From: Candidatus Melainabacteria bacterium
GTDB lineage: Bacteria > Cyanobacteriota > Vampirovibrionia > Gastranaerophilales > Gastranaerophilaceae
Assembly: GCA_003258735.1 (NCBI GenBank)
Contig: QHME01000004.1
Span: forward strand, 187,321-251,320
Direction: 5' to 3'
Length of the DNA stretch: 64,000 bases
Positions 43,694 to 52,869 of this stretch are shown piece after piece (the stretch's first letter is position 1; each line of letters starts with the position of its first letter). Position numbers and translations under genes: made by a program. A model generated the notes under the pieces. The model was not told where the DNA came from. It saw nothing but the letters and a program-made list of their open reading frames with translations, and did not search any database.

Positions 43694-44549
43694 AGTCTTC
43701 TAATTTATCTAAAATGAACTTACCGATTTTTCCTTCTCTAAAATCTCTTAGGATATAAACTGATGTCCGTTCTCTATCGGTAGAGCCGCCAGTTAATAAC
43801 CAATTGCGCTCTAGCGAGATATTATCAATATTTAGTTCTTTATCATCTGACAGTTTGTAATATTCTCGAAAAGCCTTTGCTTGTTTTTCATTCAGAACAT
43901 CTAGTAGTTCTTGGGCTACAATCTCATTTGAATATGCATTTTCTGATATTGCATTAACAAACGCAAGTTTTCGAGCTTTATCTTGGTCTTCTTGTCTCAT
44001 TGGAATAATTCCCGGAGTGTCAAGTAATTCAAGTTGCGGATTGATTCTAACCCATTGCTGTTGACGTGTAACACCAGCCTTGGCTCCTATTTTGGTCTTT
44101 GAGGAGCGTGTTAATTTGTTGATAATACTAGACTTTCCAACATTTGGCATGCCGACAACCATAATTCTCGCAGGGCGTCTTAATAATCCTTTTGCCATAA
44201 TTGCTTGTATTCTTGGTTCTGCCATTTCAACAGCTTTATTTACAATTGATTTAAGGTCTTTAGAATTTTTTGCATCTGTCGGAATTACTGGGAAACCTGA
44301 TTCATTTTCTAAATGTTTGATAAATGGTACAAGTTCTGATTTTATTGTTAAATCAGCCTTATTCAGCAATATTAAACGAGGCTTTTGACCTAAAAGCCTC
44401 GTTATATTTTCATAACAACTTGACAGCGGTAATCTCGCATCAAGAACCTCAATTACTGCATCCACCAATGAAAGCTGTTCTTTTAATTTTCTTTCAGCTT
44501 TTGCTATGTGTCCCGGATACCAGTGAATATGAGTCTTATCTTTTTTCAA
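43692..44549 (-). CDS. rbgA: Ribosome biogenesis GTPase YlqF/RbgA
   Basis: 285 aa circularly permuted GTPase: the G4 motif (NKADL) precedes G1 (GMPNVGKSS) and G3 (DTPGI). The N-terminal [16 protein letters not shown] is typical. Needed late in 50S subunit maturation. The start is TTG with AAGGA just upstream and overlaps the end of rplS by 14 bp, so both are made from one mRNA. Confidence 0.95.
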   Translation of the reverse strand: MKKDKTHIHWYPGHIAKAERKLKEQLSLVDAVIEVLDARLPLSSCYENITRLLGQKPRLILLNKADLTIKSELVPFIKHLENESGFPVIPTDAKNSKDLKSIVNKAVEMAEPRIQAIMAKGLLRRPARIMVVGMPNVGKSSIINKLTRSSKTKIGAKAGVTRQQQWVRINPQLELLDTPGIIPMRQEDQDKARKLAFVNAISENAYSNEIVAQELLDVLNEKQAKAFREYYKLSDDKELNIDNISLERNWLLTGGSTDRERTSVYILRDFREGKIGKFILDKLED

Positions 44550-44892
44550 TTTTTTCCTTAATACGAGTTGCTTTACCTGAACGTTCTCTCAAGTAGTACA
44601 ATTTAGCGCGTTTAACATCACCACGTCTTAGAACATTAATCTTATCAATTCTTGGAGAGTTGATTAAGAATACACGTTCAACGCCTACACCTTGGAATAC
44701 TTTTCTAACTGTGATAGTTTTGTTCAAACCTGAACCGTGCAATTTGATGATAGTACCTTCAAATGCTTGGATTCTTTCTTTGTTACCTTCAACGATTTTA
44801 ACAAAAACTTTTACAGTGTCACCAGCGTTAAGACTAGGTAAGTCTTTGCCTAAATAACTTTTTTCTAATTCATCAATGATTGGGTTATTCAT
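44536..44892 (-). CDS. rplS: Large-subunit ribosomal protein L19
   Basis: 118 aa. Family landmarks: [51 protein letters not shown]. Sits at the subunit interface. First gene of the rplS-rbgA unit; trmD is not next to it. AAAGGAAAG ribosome site. Confidence 0.98.
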   Translation of the reverse strand: MNNPIIDELEKSYLGKDLPSLNAGDTVKVFVKIVEGNKERIQAFEGTIIKLHGSGLNKTITVRKVFQGVGVERVFLINSPRIDKINVLRRGDVKRAKLYYLRERSGKATRIKEKIEKR

Positions 44893-45028
44893 TTTTGCTT
44901 TCCTTTATATTTCTAATCTGTTACTAATCTGTGTAATTCCTTAATCGGTGTTTTATAACTTTTCCACACAAAGCTCACCGACGCACGTTCGTATCATAAA
45001 TATTATAATAAATAATATCATTTTGCAA
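44893..45028 (-). promoter_or_regulatory. rplS promoter and ~100-nt leader
   Basis: TTGCAA (45023-45028) with TAATAT at 17 bp or TATAAT at 15 bp. The leader can pair TCGGTG with CACCGA around a ~25-nt loop, a candidate L19-type autoregulatory structure. Confidence 0.45.
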
Positions 45029-45262
45029 GCAGTAAGGTTTGGATGTTACTAACTGTTAAGACTTAGCTAATATTGTACGGTTAGAGATTCTGAATAACTT
45101 GAAAATCATATATTCACTAGCGTTCATATATTTTTACTAGCAAATGTCTCTCTGTCAAAATAACGTTAAAGAACCTGACCTTCAGTCATCTTGCCATCTT
45201 GACCTCTAGCGCTTTCAAAATATCCCCTTTGCATGTTCATTTATCCATGCTAATATTCACTT
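45029..45262. other. Intergenic stretch without a clear gene
   Basis: Between the rplS promoter and the 50-aa ORF. I see no ORF with a ribosome site, no RNA gene and no repeat. Its right end holds the promoter of the 50-aa ORF (TTGCAT 45229-45234, 16 bp, TAATAT 45251-45256). Confidence 0.4.
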
Positions 45263-45415
45263 ATGGGTCAAGATTATAAAAAATTATTGAATAAAAAGAA
45301 AAAGAAATTTTGTGATATAAACACTATGGGTGTTAATATTGATAAAAACGAATATTACGAAATTATTTTGTCGAATTCAGCTCATCCTGAAAATTTTAGT
45401 AATAAAAAGAAATAG
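45263..45415 (+). CDS. Possible 50-aa Lys-rich protein with leaderless start
   Basis: Short ORF (MGQDYKKLLNKKKKKFCDIN start, ending in NKKK). It has no Shine-Dalgarno, but a promoter TTGCAT-16-TAATAT ends exactly 6 nt before its ATG, as at other leaderless genes here, and a terminator follows its stop. That supports expression; function is unknown. Confidence 0.45.
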   Translation: MGQDYKKLLNKKKKKFCDINTMGVNIDKNEYYEIILSNSAHPENFSNKKK

Positions 45416-45437
45416 AACAATTTTGTGTTTTAACATA

Positions 45438-45469
45438 AAAACGGCGATTTGCTTTGCAAATCGCCGTTT
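45438..45469. terminator. Bidirectional terminator
   Basis: AAACGGCGATTTGC / GCAAATCGCCGTTT with a 3-nt loop, downstream of pyk and of the 50-aa ORF. Confidence 0.85.
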
Positions 45470-45490
45470 CCAATTATTAAATTTAAAAAA

Positions 45491-46924
45491 TTAGATAACA
45501 GTGTGGATTTTCATGAAGTTTGTAGATTCACCTGACATCAAGTGAGGTACAGAACCTGTGATAATTACATTGTCACCTTTTTCCATATTCAAGTTATTAA
45601 CTAGAAATTCATTCAATTCGAGTAAAGATTCTTTGTCAATTTGAATATTGTTTTTGTCTAATTTTACAGAATATACACTGTTCATTAGTTGCATGAATCT
45701 GCCAACTTTGAAGTCTGCGCAGATTGAGTAAATTGGAACAGATGGTCTGCATTCAGAAATTAATGCTGTTGTGTAGCCAGTAGCTGTCAATGCAATGATA
45801 CCTTTAGCTCTTGGTAAGTTTTTAAGAGCATCTGCAACAGATAATGCGATTGACATAGGAATTGGATTACCTTCAGTATTCATTTCTTTAGGGAATCTGT
45901 TGTTTTTCATCAATTCACTGTTGTTAATATCTTCTGCAATTTTCTTCATGATTGAAACTGCTTCAACAGGATATTTGCCGGCAGCAGTTTCACCTGATAA
46001 CATAACAGCATCTGCACCATCCAAAATAGCGTTAGCAACGTCAGATGCTTCAGCTCTTGTTGGCATTGGGTTTTCAATCATACTTTCTAACATTTGAGTT
46101 GCAACAATAACAGGTTTTCTAGCTGCATTAACTTTTTTAATGATAGTTTTTTGTACAATTGGAAGTTGTTGAATTGGAGTTTCAATACCCAAGTCACCTC
46201 TGGCTACCATGATACCGTCAGAATTTGCGATAATATCGTCGATATTATCTAAAGCTTGAGGTTTTTCGATTTTTGAAATAATTCTCAATCTTGAATTGTG
46301 TTCGTTTAAAATGCCTCTCAACAATTGCAAATCTTCTTTATTTCTAACGAAAGATAGACCCAAGTAATCAATATCGTTATGTAGAGCAAAATCTACGAAT
46401 TTTTTATCTCTTTCAGTCAAGATGTTCAAACTTGCTGTTCCGCCAGGAAGGTTCAAGCCTTTTCTTGGTTTAATTACACCTGTTGTTAAAACTTTAGCGT
46501 AAACGATTTTGTCTTCTGATTTTTCAACAGTAAGTTGAATTTTACCGTCATCAATAAGAATTTTGTCACCAGGTTTAACGTCTTCAGCAATCCCTTTGTA
46601 ATCTACAGGGATGATATTGTTTTCGTATTTGTCTTGGTGTCTGAATTTCAAAGTTTCGCCTGCAGTAACAGGAATTGGTTCATCAAATTGACCAACTCTG
46701 ATTTTTGGACCTTGCAAGTCTAAAAGTACAGGGATAATTGTGTGTTCTTCTTTTTCAATCTTACGGATTGTATCCAAAGTTTTTTGGTGAGTTTCCATGT
46801 CTCCGTGTGAAGAGTTCAATCTGAACATGGTAACGCCTGCGCGATACAACTTTCTAATCATTTCTTCAGAAGTTGAAGCAGGTCCAAGTGTAGATACAAT
46901 CTTAGTCTGTGCTAAATTCCTCAT
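45491..46924 (-). CDS. pyk: Pyruvate kinase
   Basis: 477 aa. Converts PEP and ADP to pyruvate and ATP, the last step of glycolysis. Landmarks: KIVSTLGPAS start, MFRLNSSHGD, active-site ISKIEKPQALDN with catalytic Lys, GIMVARGDLGIE and ATQMLESM. Single gene with its own terminator. A central carbon gene in keeping with a fermentative lifestyle. Confidence 0.97.
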   Translation of the reverse strand: MRNLAQTKIVSTLGPASTSEEMIRKLYRAGVTMFRLNSSHGDMETHQKTLDTIRKIEKEEHTIIPVLLDLQGPKIRVGQFDEPIPVTAGETLKFRHQDKYENNIIPVDYKGIAEDVKPGDKILIDDGKIQLTVEKSEDKIVYAKVLTTGVIKPRKGLNLPGGTASLNILTERDKKFVDFALHNDIDYLGLSFVRNKEDLQLLRGILNEHNSRLRIISKIEKPQALDNIDDIIANSDGIMVARGDLGIETPIQQLPIVQKTIIKKVNAARKPVIVATQMLESMIENPMPTRAEASDVANAILDGADAVMLSGETAAGKYPVEAVSIMKKIAEDINNSELMKNNRFPKEMNTEGNPIPMSIALSVADALKNLPRAKGIIALTATGYTTALISECRPSVPIYSICADFKVGRFMQLMNSVYSVKLDKNNIQIDKESLLELNEFLVNNLNMEKGDNVIITGSVPHLMSGESTNFMKIHTVI

Positions 46925-46971
46925 TTTTATTTCTCCTTATTTGGGGTTCTTTTTGGGCATGCCAAAAACTA

Positions 46972-47000
46972 TTTACATTTCTTTCCCATTATATTATAAT
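46972..47000 (+). promoter_or_regulatory. Promoter of the SLH protein gene
   Basis: TTTACA, 17 bp, TATAAT, 40 bp before ATG with an AAAGAGGAAG ribosome site. A strong-looking start for a probably abundant protein. Confidence 0.6.
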
Positions 47001-47040
47001 ATAAACGTAAAAGTTTTACTGTAAGAAAGAGGAAGTAGAA

Positions 47041-48312
47041 ATGAAAAAAATTTTAGCAAGCTTATTAGTAGGGGGTTTCATTGCTTGTGCTGCTCCTGCA
47101 TTTGCTTACCAAGGTATTGATGATGTTGCTCAAAATTATTGGGCACAACCTGAAATTGCAAGTGTAGTAAGCGATTCAGTTATGACATTGACCGGTAGTA
47201 ACTTCAATCCTGAAGGTAAAATGTCAAGAGTAGAATTCGTTAAAGCATTATTGAAAGTTTTAGGTAATGATGATTTAGAAATTAAAACCAAATTAAAATT
47301 CTCAGATGTTAAAAAATCTTCAGAAGATTACGCTCCAATTGCAAGATCTCAACAATTGGGTCTTGTATATGGTTATCCAGATGGAACATTCAAAGCTGGT
47401 AAATCTATGTTAAGAGATGAAGCTCAATCTGTTATCAGCCACATCACTATGGATGCTACTGTTGACGCTTCAATTTTGTCAAAATATTCTGATGCTAAAG
47501 CTGTTCCAGCTTGGGCAAACGATGTTTACGCAAAAACTTTATCTTATGGTATTTACGTAAACCATCCTAACGAAAATGAATTAAGACCAACTGACGAATT
47601 AACAAGAGCTGAAGCAGCTGTATTGTTATACAGATTGAGACAAAGATTAGATCTTGTTAAATCTCAGTACAAACATGTAACTGAAACTGTTGTTGGTACT
47701 GAACACTTGAATATGGTTAAGAAAGCTCCTAGCCATGATGTTACTGTTACTAATTTGAGAAACATCATCAAAGAAGGTAACGTATTGGAAATCGCTTTCA
47801 ATGAACAATTCAAATCAAAATTACATGCTGCAGGTGATTCTGTAACTTTCACTAACCCAGAAGATATTAAAACTGAAGAAGGTACAGTTTTGTTCCCAGC
47901 TGGTTCTGTCTTCTACGGTTCTGTGTTAGATATCAAAGACCCACAATGGTTCAACAAAAATGCTAGAGTATATGCTCAAATCAACAAAGTTGTTACTCCA
48001 AACGGAAAAACAGTTGATTTGAATGCTAAACCTTTCTACAAAGATTATGCTTTGAAAGAAGGACCTTGGATGACAGCTGGTAAAGTTGCATTGTACACTG
48101 TTGGTGGTGCTGCTGTAGGTACTGGTGCAGGTGTTGGTTTCTCATTCATTCCTAGCCCAGACAAAATTGGTACTGGTATTGCTATCGGTACTCCAGTTGG
48201 TGCAGGTGTTGGTTTAATCACTGGTTTGGTTACTCCAGGTTTGAACTACAGTGCTAAACAAGGCGAAGAAGTTAAAGTTATTTTGTTAGATGATGCTAGT
48301 ATTGCTAAGTAG
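47041..48312 (+). CDS. SLH-domain envelope protein with C-terminal glycine zipper
   Basis: 423 aa. Signal peptide (residues 1-22, ending APAFA). Three SLH-like repeats follow (about 25-200: FNPEGKMSRVEFVKALLKVL, YGYPDGTFKAGKSMLRDE, LRPTDELTRAEAAVLLYRL), the type that anchors to peptidoglycan-linked polymers. The middle is a beta-rich domain; the end has a Gly-rich hydrophobic segment (VGGAAVGTGAGVGF ... VGAGVGLITG). Related to SLH outer-envelope proteins of cyanobacteria but lacking a porin barrel. Codon use is uniform, suggesting high expression. Confidence 0.85.
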   Translation: MKKILASLLVGGFIACAAPAFAYQGIDDVAQNYWAQPEIASVVSDSVMTLTGSNFNPEGKMSRVEFVKALLKVLGNDDLEIKTKLKFSDVKKSSEDYAPIARSQQLGLVYGYPDGTFKAGKSMLRDEAQSVISHITMDATVDASILSKYSDAKAVPAWANDVYAKTLSYGIYVNHPNENELRPTDELTRAEAAVLLYRLRQRLDLVKSQYKHVTETVVGTEHLNMVKKAPSHDVTVTNLRNIIKEGNVLEIAFNEQFKSKLHAAGDSVTFTNPEDIKTEEGTVLFPAGSVFYGSVLDIKDPQWFNKNARVYAQINKVVTPNGKTVDLNAKPFYKDYALKEGPWMTAGKVALYTVGGAAVGTGAGVGFSFIPSPDKIGTGIAIGTPVGAGVGLITGLVTPGLNYSAKQGEEVKVILLDDASIAK

Positions 48313-48336
48313 TCTTTAGCTTTTTGAAAATAGTTG

Positions 48337-48373
48337 AAAAATCCGATTCTGATTATTCAGAGTCGGATTTTTT
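48337..48373 (+). terminator. Terminator of the SLH gene
   Basis: AATCCGATTCTGA / TCAGAGTCGGATT with a 4-nt loop and TTTTTT. Confidence 0.85.
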
Positions 48374-48600
48374 GTTGCAAGGGTTGTAATTGGGTAATTG
48401 TGATGATGATTTATAAAGTTTATGTTAAAACTCACACAAAATTTCTAAGCTTTCAGAATGACAATATAAAAATAGCTAAATGTTCTTACTCCGATTAGCT
48501 AATGTTTATTCTTCGTTTGGGCATAGTTATTTTATTTAAAACTTTTAAAATAATAATGTAGTCGATAGGTGTAATCCAAGTTCTAGATAAAGGAGTTTTT

Positions 48601-48876
48601 ATGAAAAATTTTTTAGCAATGCTTACATTATTTGCATTTTTAGCTATTCCGGCTCAAGGTGCTTTTGCATGGACTTATGAAGGTCCAAATAGTTTGAATC
48701 CGTTTACAGGTTTTAGGCAATGTAATAAATGTGTCAAAGTTCCAAAATGTAAAAAACAAAAATTGACAAAGTGTGAGAAATTACATGGTGTGAAAATAAA
48801 AAAAGGTGAACCTTGCGGATGTGCTGCACCGATTGAGATTGTACCTCAGTGTACAGAATGTCAAAGAGCATTTTAA
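48601..48876 (+). CDS. Secreted Cys-rich small protein
   Basis: 91 aa. Signal peptide (residues 1-23, ending AFA). The mature part has nine Cys in a spaced pattern (CNKCVKVPKCKK, TKCEK, CGCAAP, CTECQ) and many Lys. It may fold by disulfides or bind metal. AAAGGAG ribosome site and strong terminator. Not recognised. Confidence 0.75.
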   Translation: MKNFLAMLTLFAFLAIPAQGAFAWTYEGPNSLNPFTGFRQCNKCVKVPKCKKQKLTKCEKLHGVKIKKGEPCGCAAPIEIVPQCTECQRAF

Positions 48877-48896
48877 TTTTTGCATCAGAAAAAAGG

Positions 48897-48923
48897 AGGG
48901 CGGACAGCAAAGCTGTCCGCCCT
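48897..48923. terminator. Terminator hairpin
   Basis: AGGGCGGACAGC / GCTGTCCGCCCT, 12-bp stem with AAA loop, between convergent genes. Confidence 0.85.
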
Positions 48924-48944
48924 TATTATAAATTTTTATATTTT

Positions 48945-49781
48945 CTAAAATTCAATAGCTTTCAAAGCTTGGAATATCTTGTCTGTAATAACTTGAATAT
49001 ACTCTTGGCTAACCATGCCGTTAATTACAGCATCAGAAATTTGGTAAGCCGGACGAATATATTGTTGAGCTGTTTTATTAACATCAGCGAACTGTAAATC
49101 TGCCGCTTCACCTGATTTTCCACGTTCGGCAGCTCGTCTGTACCATCTGTCTTTAATCACTTCTAGCGGAGTAAATACATAAACTTTAACATCCATGATG
49201 TCTCTCACGCCTTCATTTAGGACATACAAGCCTTCGGTCAGAATCACTTTTGCAGGTTTTTTCTCATCCCCATTTGGGTCGGATTCACAGGTTACAAAAT
49301 TGTAATGAGGAGATTTTATAGTAAGTCCTTCTTTTAAGGAAACCAAATGATTTTTCATTAAGTTAAGGTCAATTGCCTCGGGAGTATCAAAGCTAAAACC
49401 TGTCTTGAACAAAGCTTCATAACTTCCTGCTTCTTTCAATTCCTTAGAAGTATCTTTGTAGTAATCATCACATCTTATTACAGTGTAGATACCTTCTGTT
49501 TTTGTTTTGATGCAGGCTTTAATTGTATTGTCTACAAAAACGGTTTTCCCGGATGCGCTTTCACCGGTAATCCCAATTAAGAAAGTACGTTTCTTTTCTT
49601 GAACAACCTTTCTTGCAATGTTCATAATTAAGTTGTCTGAAATCTTTAAAAACAGCGGCTGTTCTTGTTTGCTGTCTTCTTCTAAAATCTTTTTTAAACT
49701 GTCAACTATTGAAGAGATAATCTCCATGTCGCGACGGTTTGAGTAGTAATCATAACTTGTGAGTTGGAAATCTTTCAACAT
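48945..49781 (-). CDS. Uridine kinase/phosphoribulokinase-family protein
   Basis: 278 aa. Walker A GITGESASGKT (about residues 70-80), IRCDDYYKD, FDTPEAIDL and the acidic VILTEGLYVL match uridine kinase-like P-loop kinases. An N-terminal extension of about 65 residues precedes the kinase. It could phosphorylate uridine/cytidine or another small hydroxyl compound. AAGGA ribosome site. Confidence 0.8.
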   Translation of the reverse strand: MLKDFQLTSYDYYSNRRDMEIISSIVDSLKKILEEDSKQEQPLFLKISDNLIMNIARKVVQEKKRTFLIGITGESASGKTVFVDNTIKACIKTKTEGIYTVIRCDDYYKDTSKELKEAGSYEALFKTGFSFDTPEAIDLNLMKNHLVSLKEGLTIKSPHYNFVTCESDPNGDEKKPAKVILTEGLYVLNEGVRDIMDVKVYVFTPLEVIKDRWYRRAAERGKSGEAADLQFADVNKTAQQYIRPAYQISDAVINGMVSQEYIQVITDKIFQALKAIEF

Positions 49782-49946
49782 TCATACATCCTTTTTGCAA
49801 ATATGGTAATATTTTACTTTAAAATAGTTTAAAGCTCTACAAAAGATTAACCTTTGTAACAAAATATTTCACTTTTTTTTAAAAGATTAAAGTTTTCAAA
49901 AAAAATGTCGAATATAAAAGTGTTGAGATTAATAGGAGTATAATTT

Positions 49947-50123
49947 ATGTATCAAGACGAAATTTTTGAAAACGCATTACAAGAAACTAAAGCAGAAAGT
50001 TTAAAGCAATTACAAGGTGAAGTGAAAACAGTAGAAAGAGTTATTGAAAGATTATTAACTCAACTGTTTGAATCAACTACTTTTACTACAGTACGAGATT
50101 TCCCAACTTGTGGAGTTTGCTAA
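49947..50123 (+). CDS. 58-aa peptide ending in CGVC
   Basis: Small ORF with a clean ribosome site (AGGAG, 8 nt, ATG) and its own terminator. An amphipathic, Glu/Lys/Gln-rich helix (about residues 5-42) is followed by a Thr-rich tail that ends in the vicinal-type motif PTCGVC at the very C-terminus. The leader-plus-Cys-tail shape resembles a modified-peptide precursor, or a redox/metal peptide; no modifying enzyme is adjacent. Confidence 0.6.
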   Translation: MYQDEIFENALQETKAESLKQLQGEVKTVERVIERLLTQLFESTTFTTVRDFPTCGVC

Positions 50124-50130
50124 AAAATGT

Positions 50131-50153
50131 GGAGCCGCTTATTAAGCGGCTCC
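50131..50153. terminator. Terminator hairpin after the 58-aa gene
   Basis: GGAGCCGCTT / AAGCGGCTCC with a 3-nt loop. Confidence 0.75.
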
Positions 50154-50183
50154 TTCGGATTTATTGAGTTTATAAATTTTAAT

Positions 50184-51302
50184 TTATGCTGTGTATTTAA
50201 AATAATTTACTTGGTTTACTCCAGGAAATTGTGGAGTTTGGGTAGCTCCGCTAAAAGTTTGTTGATAGTACATATCGCTTGAGTAAGGATTTGTTAAATA
50301 TGGATTGCTTGTAGCTGTTGTTCCATAATTCAATCCTCCTGCCAGTCCATAAGGTGATGGTGTTTGAATTAGCGGGATATCATTATTTGGAGCAACTGTT
50401 TCTGTTGATGTTTGGATTTGTGGAATAGATGTTGTTCCTTGATTTTGTGGCAATTGTTGTTCAATTTGTGCTTGCGTTTGTGCAGTTGTAGCTACTTGAG
50501 TGTTATCTGGTTGTGCAGTTTGTTGTGTTTGAAGTTGAGTCAAAAGTTGTTGTATATCTGCTATAGTATAACCATTTTGTTGAGCTTGTGCAATTTCTTC
50601 ATCGCTCATACCTATTTGTTTCAATTGAGAAATTTCTTCTTCGGAATATTTTGTTGGTTGAACTTGTGTTTGAGCTTGCCCTCCTTGAGCTGTCTCTTGG
50701 GCTTCTTTCTGTTGTTCGGTATAAGATTTACCAACAATAAGTCCTGTCAGAAAATCCCCTGCCATATAACCGATAAATGAGCCTATCCCTGGACAAATGG
50801 CTGAACCTATAGCTGCACCGATTGCACCTCCTGCAAGTCTTGCACCTGCTTTGCCGGTTTCAGCTAATGCGGCTCCGACCCCTTTGTCTTTTCCTGCCTT
50901 TATAATATTAGGAAGTTCGAATCCTATAGTTAAAAGTGCTCCGATAAATGGCATTTTTTTGCTTGCAGCTTTAAAGACACCTTTCATTCCGCCTAGAATT
51001 GAACTTTTTCCTGCAATTCTAGCAGCTCTTGCACCGACCTTTGCTCCGTTTAATAATGATTTCGGAGTTGTTATAAGATTTTTCAACGTACGTTTAAAAA
51101 ATCCTCCTGCAAGTGCCTTTTTCGCAACATCTTTTTCAAGTGCGATAGCTCCTGCTTTAGCTTTTGTAAATATAGAACCTTTAGCTGAGCGCATTGCTGA
51201 GCCAAGTTTTTCAGAACCTGTTCCTAAAATAAGTTCAGGTGCAACATTAAGTGCGCGTTTACCGTAACTGAACATTTTTGCACCAATAGACAAAATTCCC
51301 AT
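50184..51302 (-). CDS. Glycine-zipper protein with Q/N-rich tail (paralogue A)
   Basis: 372 aa, unknown. Without a signal peptide. Residues ~1-130 are basic and Ala/Gly-rich; ~150-195 form a glycine-zipper membrane-type segment (AAIGSAICPGIGSFIGYMAG); ~215-250 look like a UBA-like three-helix unit (QIGMSDEEIAQAQQNGY); the tail is Gln/Thr-rich and ends with NPYLTNPY repeats. The neighbour at 51487-52257 is a clear paralogue. Could insert in membranes (toxin, effector or structural); nothing proves this. Confidence 0.65.
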   Translation of the reverse strand: MGILSIGAKMFSYGKRALNVAPELILGTGSEKLGSAMRSAKGSIFTKAKAGAIALEKDVAKKALAGGFFKRTLKNLITTPKSLLNGAKVGARAARIAGKSSILGGMKGVFKAASKKMPFIGALLTIGFELPNIIKAGKDKGVGAALAETGKAGARLAGGAIGAAIGSAICPGIGSFIGYMAGDFLTGLIVGKSYTEQQKEAQETAQGGQAQTQVQPTKYSEEEISQLKQIGMSDEEIAQAQQNGYTIADIQQLLTQLQTQQTAQPDNTQVATTAQTQAQIEQQLPQNQGTTSIPQIQTSTETVAPNNDIPLIQTPSPYGLAGGLNYGTTATSNPYLTNPYSSDMYYQQTFSGATQTPQFPGVNQVNYFKYTA

Positions 51303-51413
51303 TTTCTCTTTTTCCTTTCCCCGTAGAATTTTTATATTATCCCCTATATTTTTATAAAGTATTTTTGAGTTTTTGAATTGCTAAATTTGTAAACAAATGT
51401 AAATAAAAATAAA

Positions 51414-51442
51414 AGGACTTCGAATTTGACCTTCAAAGTCCT
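51414..51442 (-). terminator. Terminator of paralogue B
   Basis: AGGACTT / AAGTCCT stem followed by TTTT on the minus strand. Confidence 0.6.
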
Positions 51443-51486
51443 GTTTAAAAGGGGATAAATATGTATTTATTGTCTTAAAATTATTA

Positions 51487-52257
51487 TTAGCCTACAGTAT
51501 TGAATTTCATACCTTGCATCATTATGTCATTAGCATAAGGGTTTGAGTAATCTTCCATTGGATTTGTCATACCATAGTTGTATGGATTATTATTTGCAAT
51601 TGGGTTAGTGTTCATACCGCCTTGGAATGGGATTTGTCCGGATTGACCTTGTACTTGAGCAGTTTGTTTAGCTTTTTCTTCAGCTTCAGCTTTTTGTACA
51701 GAGTAAGAATCACCTACGATTTTACTTGCAATCCAATCCCCTGCAATCCAACCTACAAGTGAACCGATACCAGGACAGATTGCTGAACCGATTGCTGCGC
51801 ATGCTGCATCAGCACCTAATCTGGCTGTTGTTTTTCCTATTTCAGCCAAACCTTGACCGATACCTTGTTCTTTTGTAGCTTTCCAAATATTAGGAAGTTC
51901 AAATAATAAAGTTGATGCTGCCGCAAGAAATGGCATATTTTTTCCAAGTCCTTTGAACAAGCCTTTAGCACCACCTGCGATTTTACCAAAGAAACCTTTT
52001 TTGCCACCAGCTCGGATACCAGCTAATGTACAAGTTTTAATTCTACCTAAATTCTTTGTTGCTCTAGTCCAAAAAGAACCTGATTTTGACAAATCTTCAA
52101 CTGCCTTAAAGCCAGCTATACCTTTTGCCCAAATAGAACCTTTTTGAGCTCTTATGGCTTTTCCTGCAATGTCTGAGCCTGTTCCAAATACGGCATCAGG
52201 AAATACTTTAGCAATTCTTACAGCATAATTACCAATGGAACTAATACCTAAACCCAT
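51487..52257 (-). CDS. Glycine-zipper protein with NPY-rich tail (paralogue B)
   Basis: 256 aa. Shares with 50184-51302 the motifs GTGS near residue 25, FELPNIWKA, GIGQGLAEIGKTTARLG and the zipper AAIGSAICPGIGSLVGWIAG, then IVGDSY. It lacks the UBA-like unit; its tail is shorter with NPYNYGMTNP and SNPYAND. Each paralogue has its own ribosome site and terminator, so they are separate units from a duplication. Function unknown. Confidence 0.65.
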   Translation of the reverse strand: MGLGISSIGNYAVRIAKVFPDAVFGTGSDIAGKAIRAQKGSIWAKGIAGFKAVEDLSKSGSFWTRATKNLGRIKTCTLAGIRAGGKKGFFGKIAGGAKGLFKGLGKNMPFLAAASTLLFELPNIWKATKEQGIGQGLAEIGKTTARLGADAACAAIGSAICPGIGSLVGWIAGDWIASKIVGDSYSVQKAEAEEKAKQTAQVQGQSGQIPFQGGMNTNPIANNNPYNYGMTNPMEDYSNPYANDIMMQGMKFNTVG

Positions 52258-52300
52258 AACTTTACCTACCTTAAAATGTTTTTAACCTACATGTTAATAA

Positions 52301-52340
52301 AAAAATTTCACATTCTGAAATTGCCAAAATGTGAATTTTT
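52301..52340 (-). terminator. Terminator after the 160-aa gene
   Basis: Stem of AAAATTTCACATT with AATGTGAATTTTT (one mismatch). Confidence 0.6.
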
Positions 52341-52386
52341 GTTAATGAAAATTAATAATATTGATAGGTTTTCTGATTATTCTAAA

Positions 52387-52869
52387 TTATATATAGAATT
52401 TGGCAGATTCTAGGATTTCGTCTCCTGCTATGGTGTTGTCTTTATGCATTTGAACTTTATCTACTGCAGTATCCCATATATCATCAATGGCTTTTTCTAT
52501 TGTTTTTGAGTTGTTATTTTTTCGCAATTCATCTGTAGCTTTTGTTGCCTTTTCAAATTCTTTGTCTCTGTATTCAAATATTGAAAGCATTTTTTTGAAC
52601 TTGTGAATAATTTTATCATTGTTCATTTGCATAAGTTTTTCATACCCCTCAGACAAAATTGTTACTAATGCATCTGCATTGTTTTTTGTATTAATGGCAG
52701 CTACATCCAATCCTTCAGGACAACTTGACAATGTGAGAATATCATGTGGATATTCTTTTGTCTTTAAAGGAAGTTCTTTTGATACCTCTTTCCAACATCC
52801 CAAGTTTCTGTTTATATTATTAAATTTTAGTCTGGCTGTAAAATTTACGTTATTGTTTATACTGTTCAT
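52387..52869 (-). CDS. Uncharacterised 160-aa protein with N-terminal NFTARL motif
   Basis: Not recognised. Starts MNSINNNVNFTARL, then a mixed domain with PHDILTLSSCPEG and helical Lys-rich C-terminal half. No signal peptide or membrane helix. AAAGGGA ribosome site. Single gene upstream of the glycine-zipper pair on the same strand; a functional link is possible but unproved. Confidence 0.65.
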   Translation of the reverse strand: MNSINNNVNFTARLKFNNINRNLGCWKEVSKELPLKTKEYPHDILTLSSCPEGLDVAAINTKNNADALVTILSEGYEKLMQMNNDKIIHKFKKMLSIFEYRDKEFEKATKATDELRKNNNSKTIEKAIDDIWDTAVDKVQMHKDNTIAGDEILESAKFYI

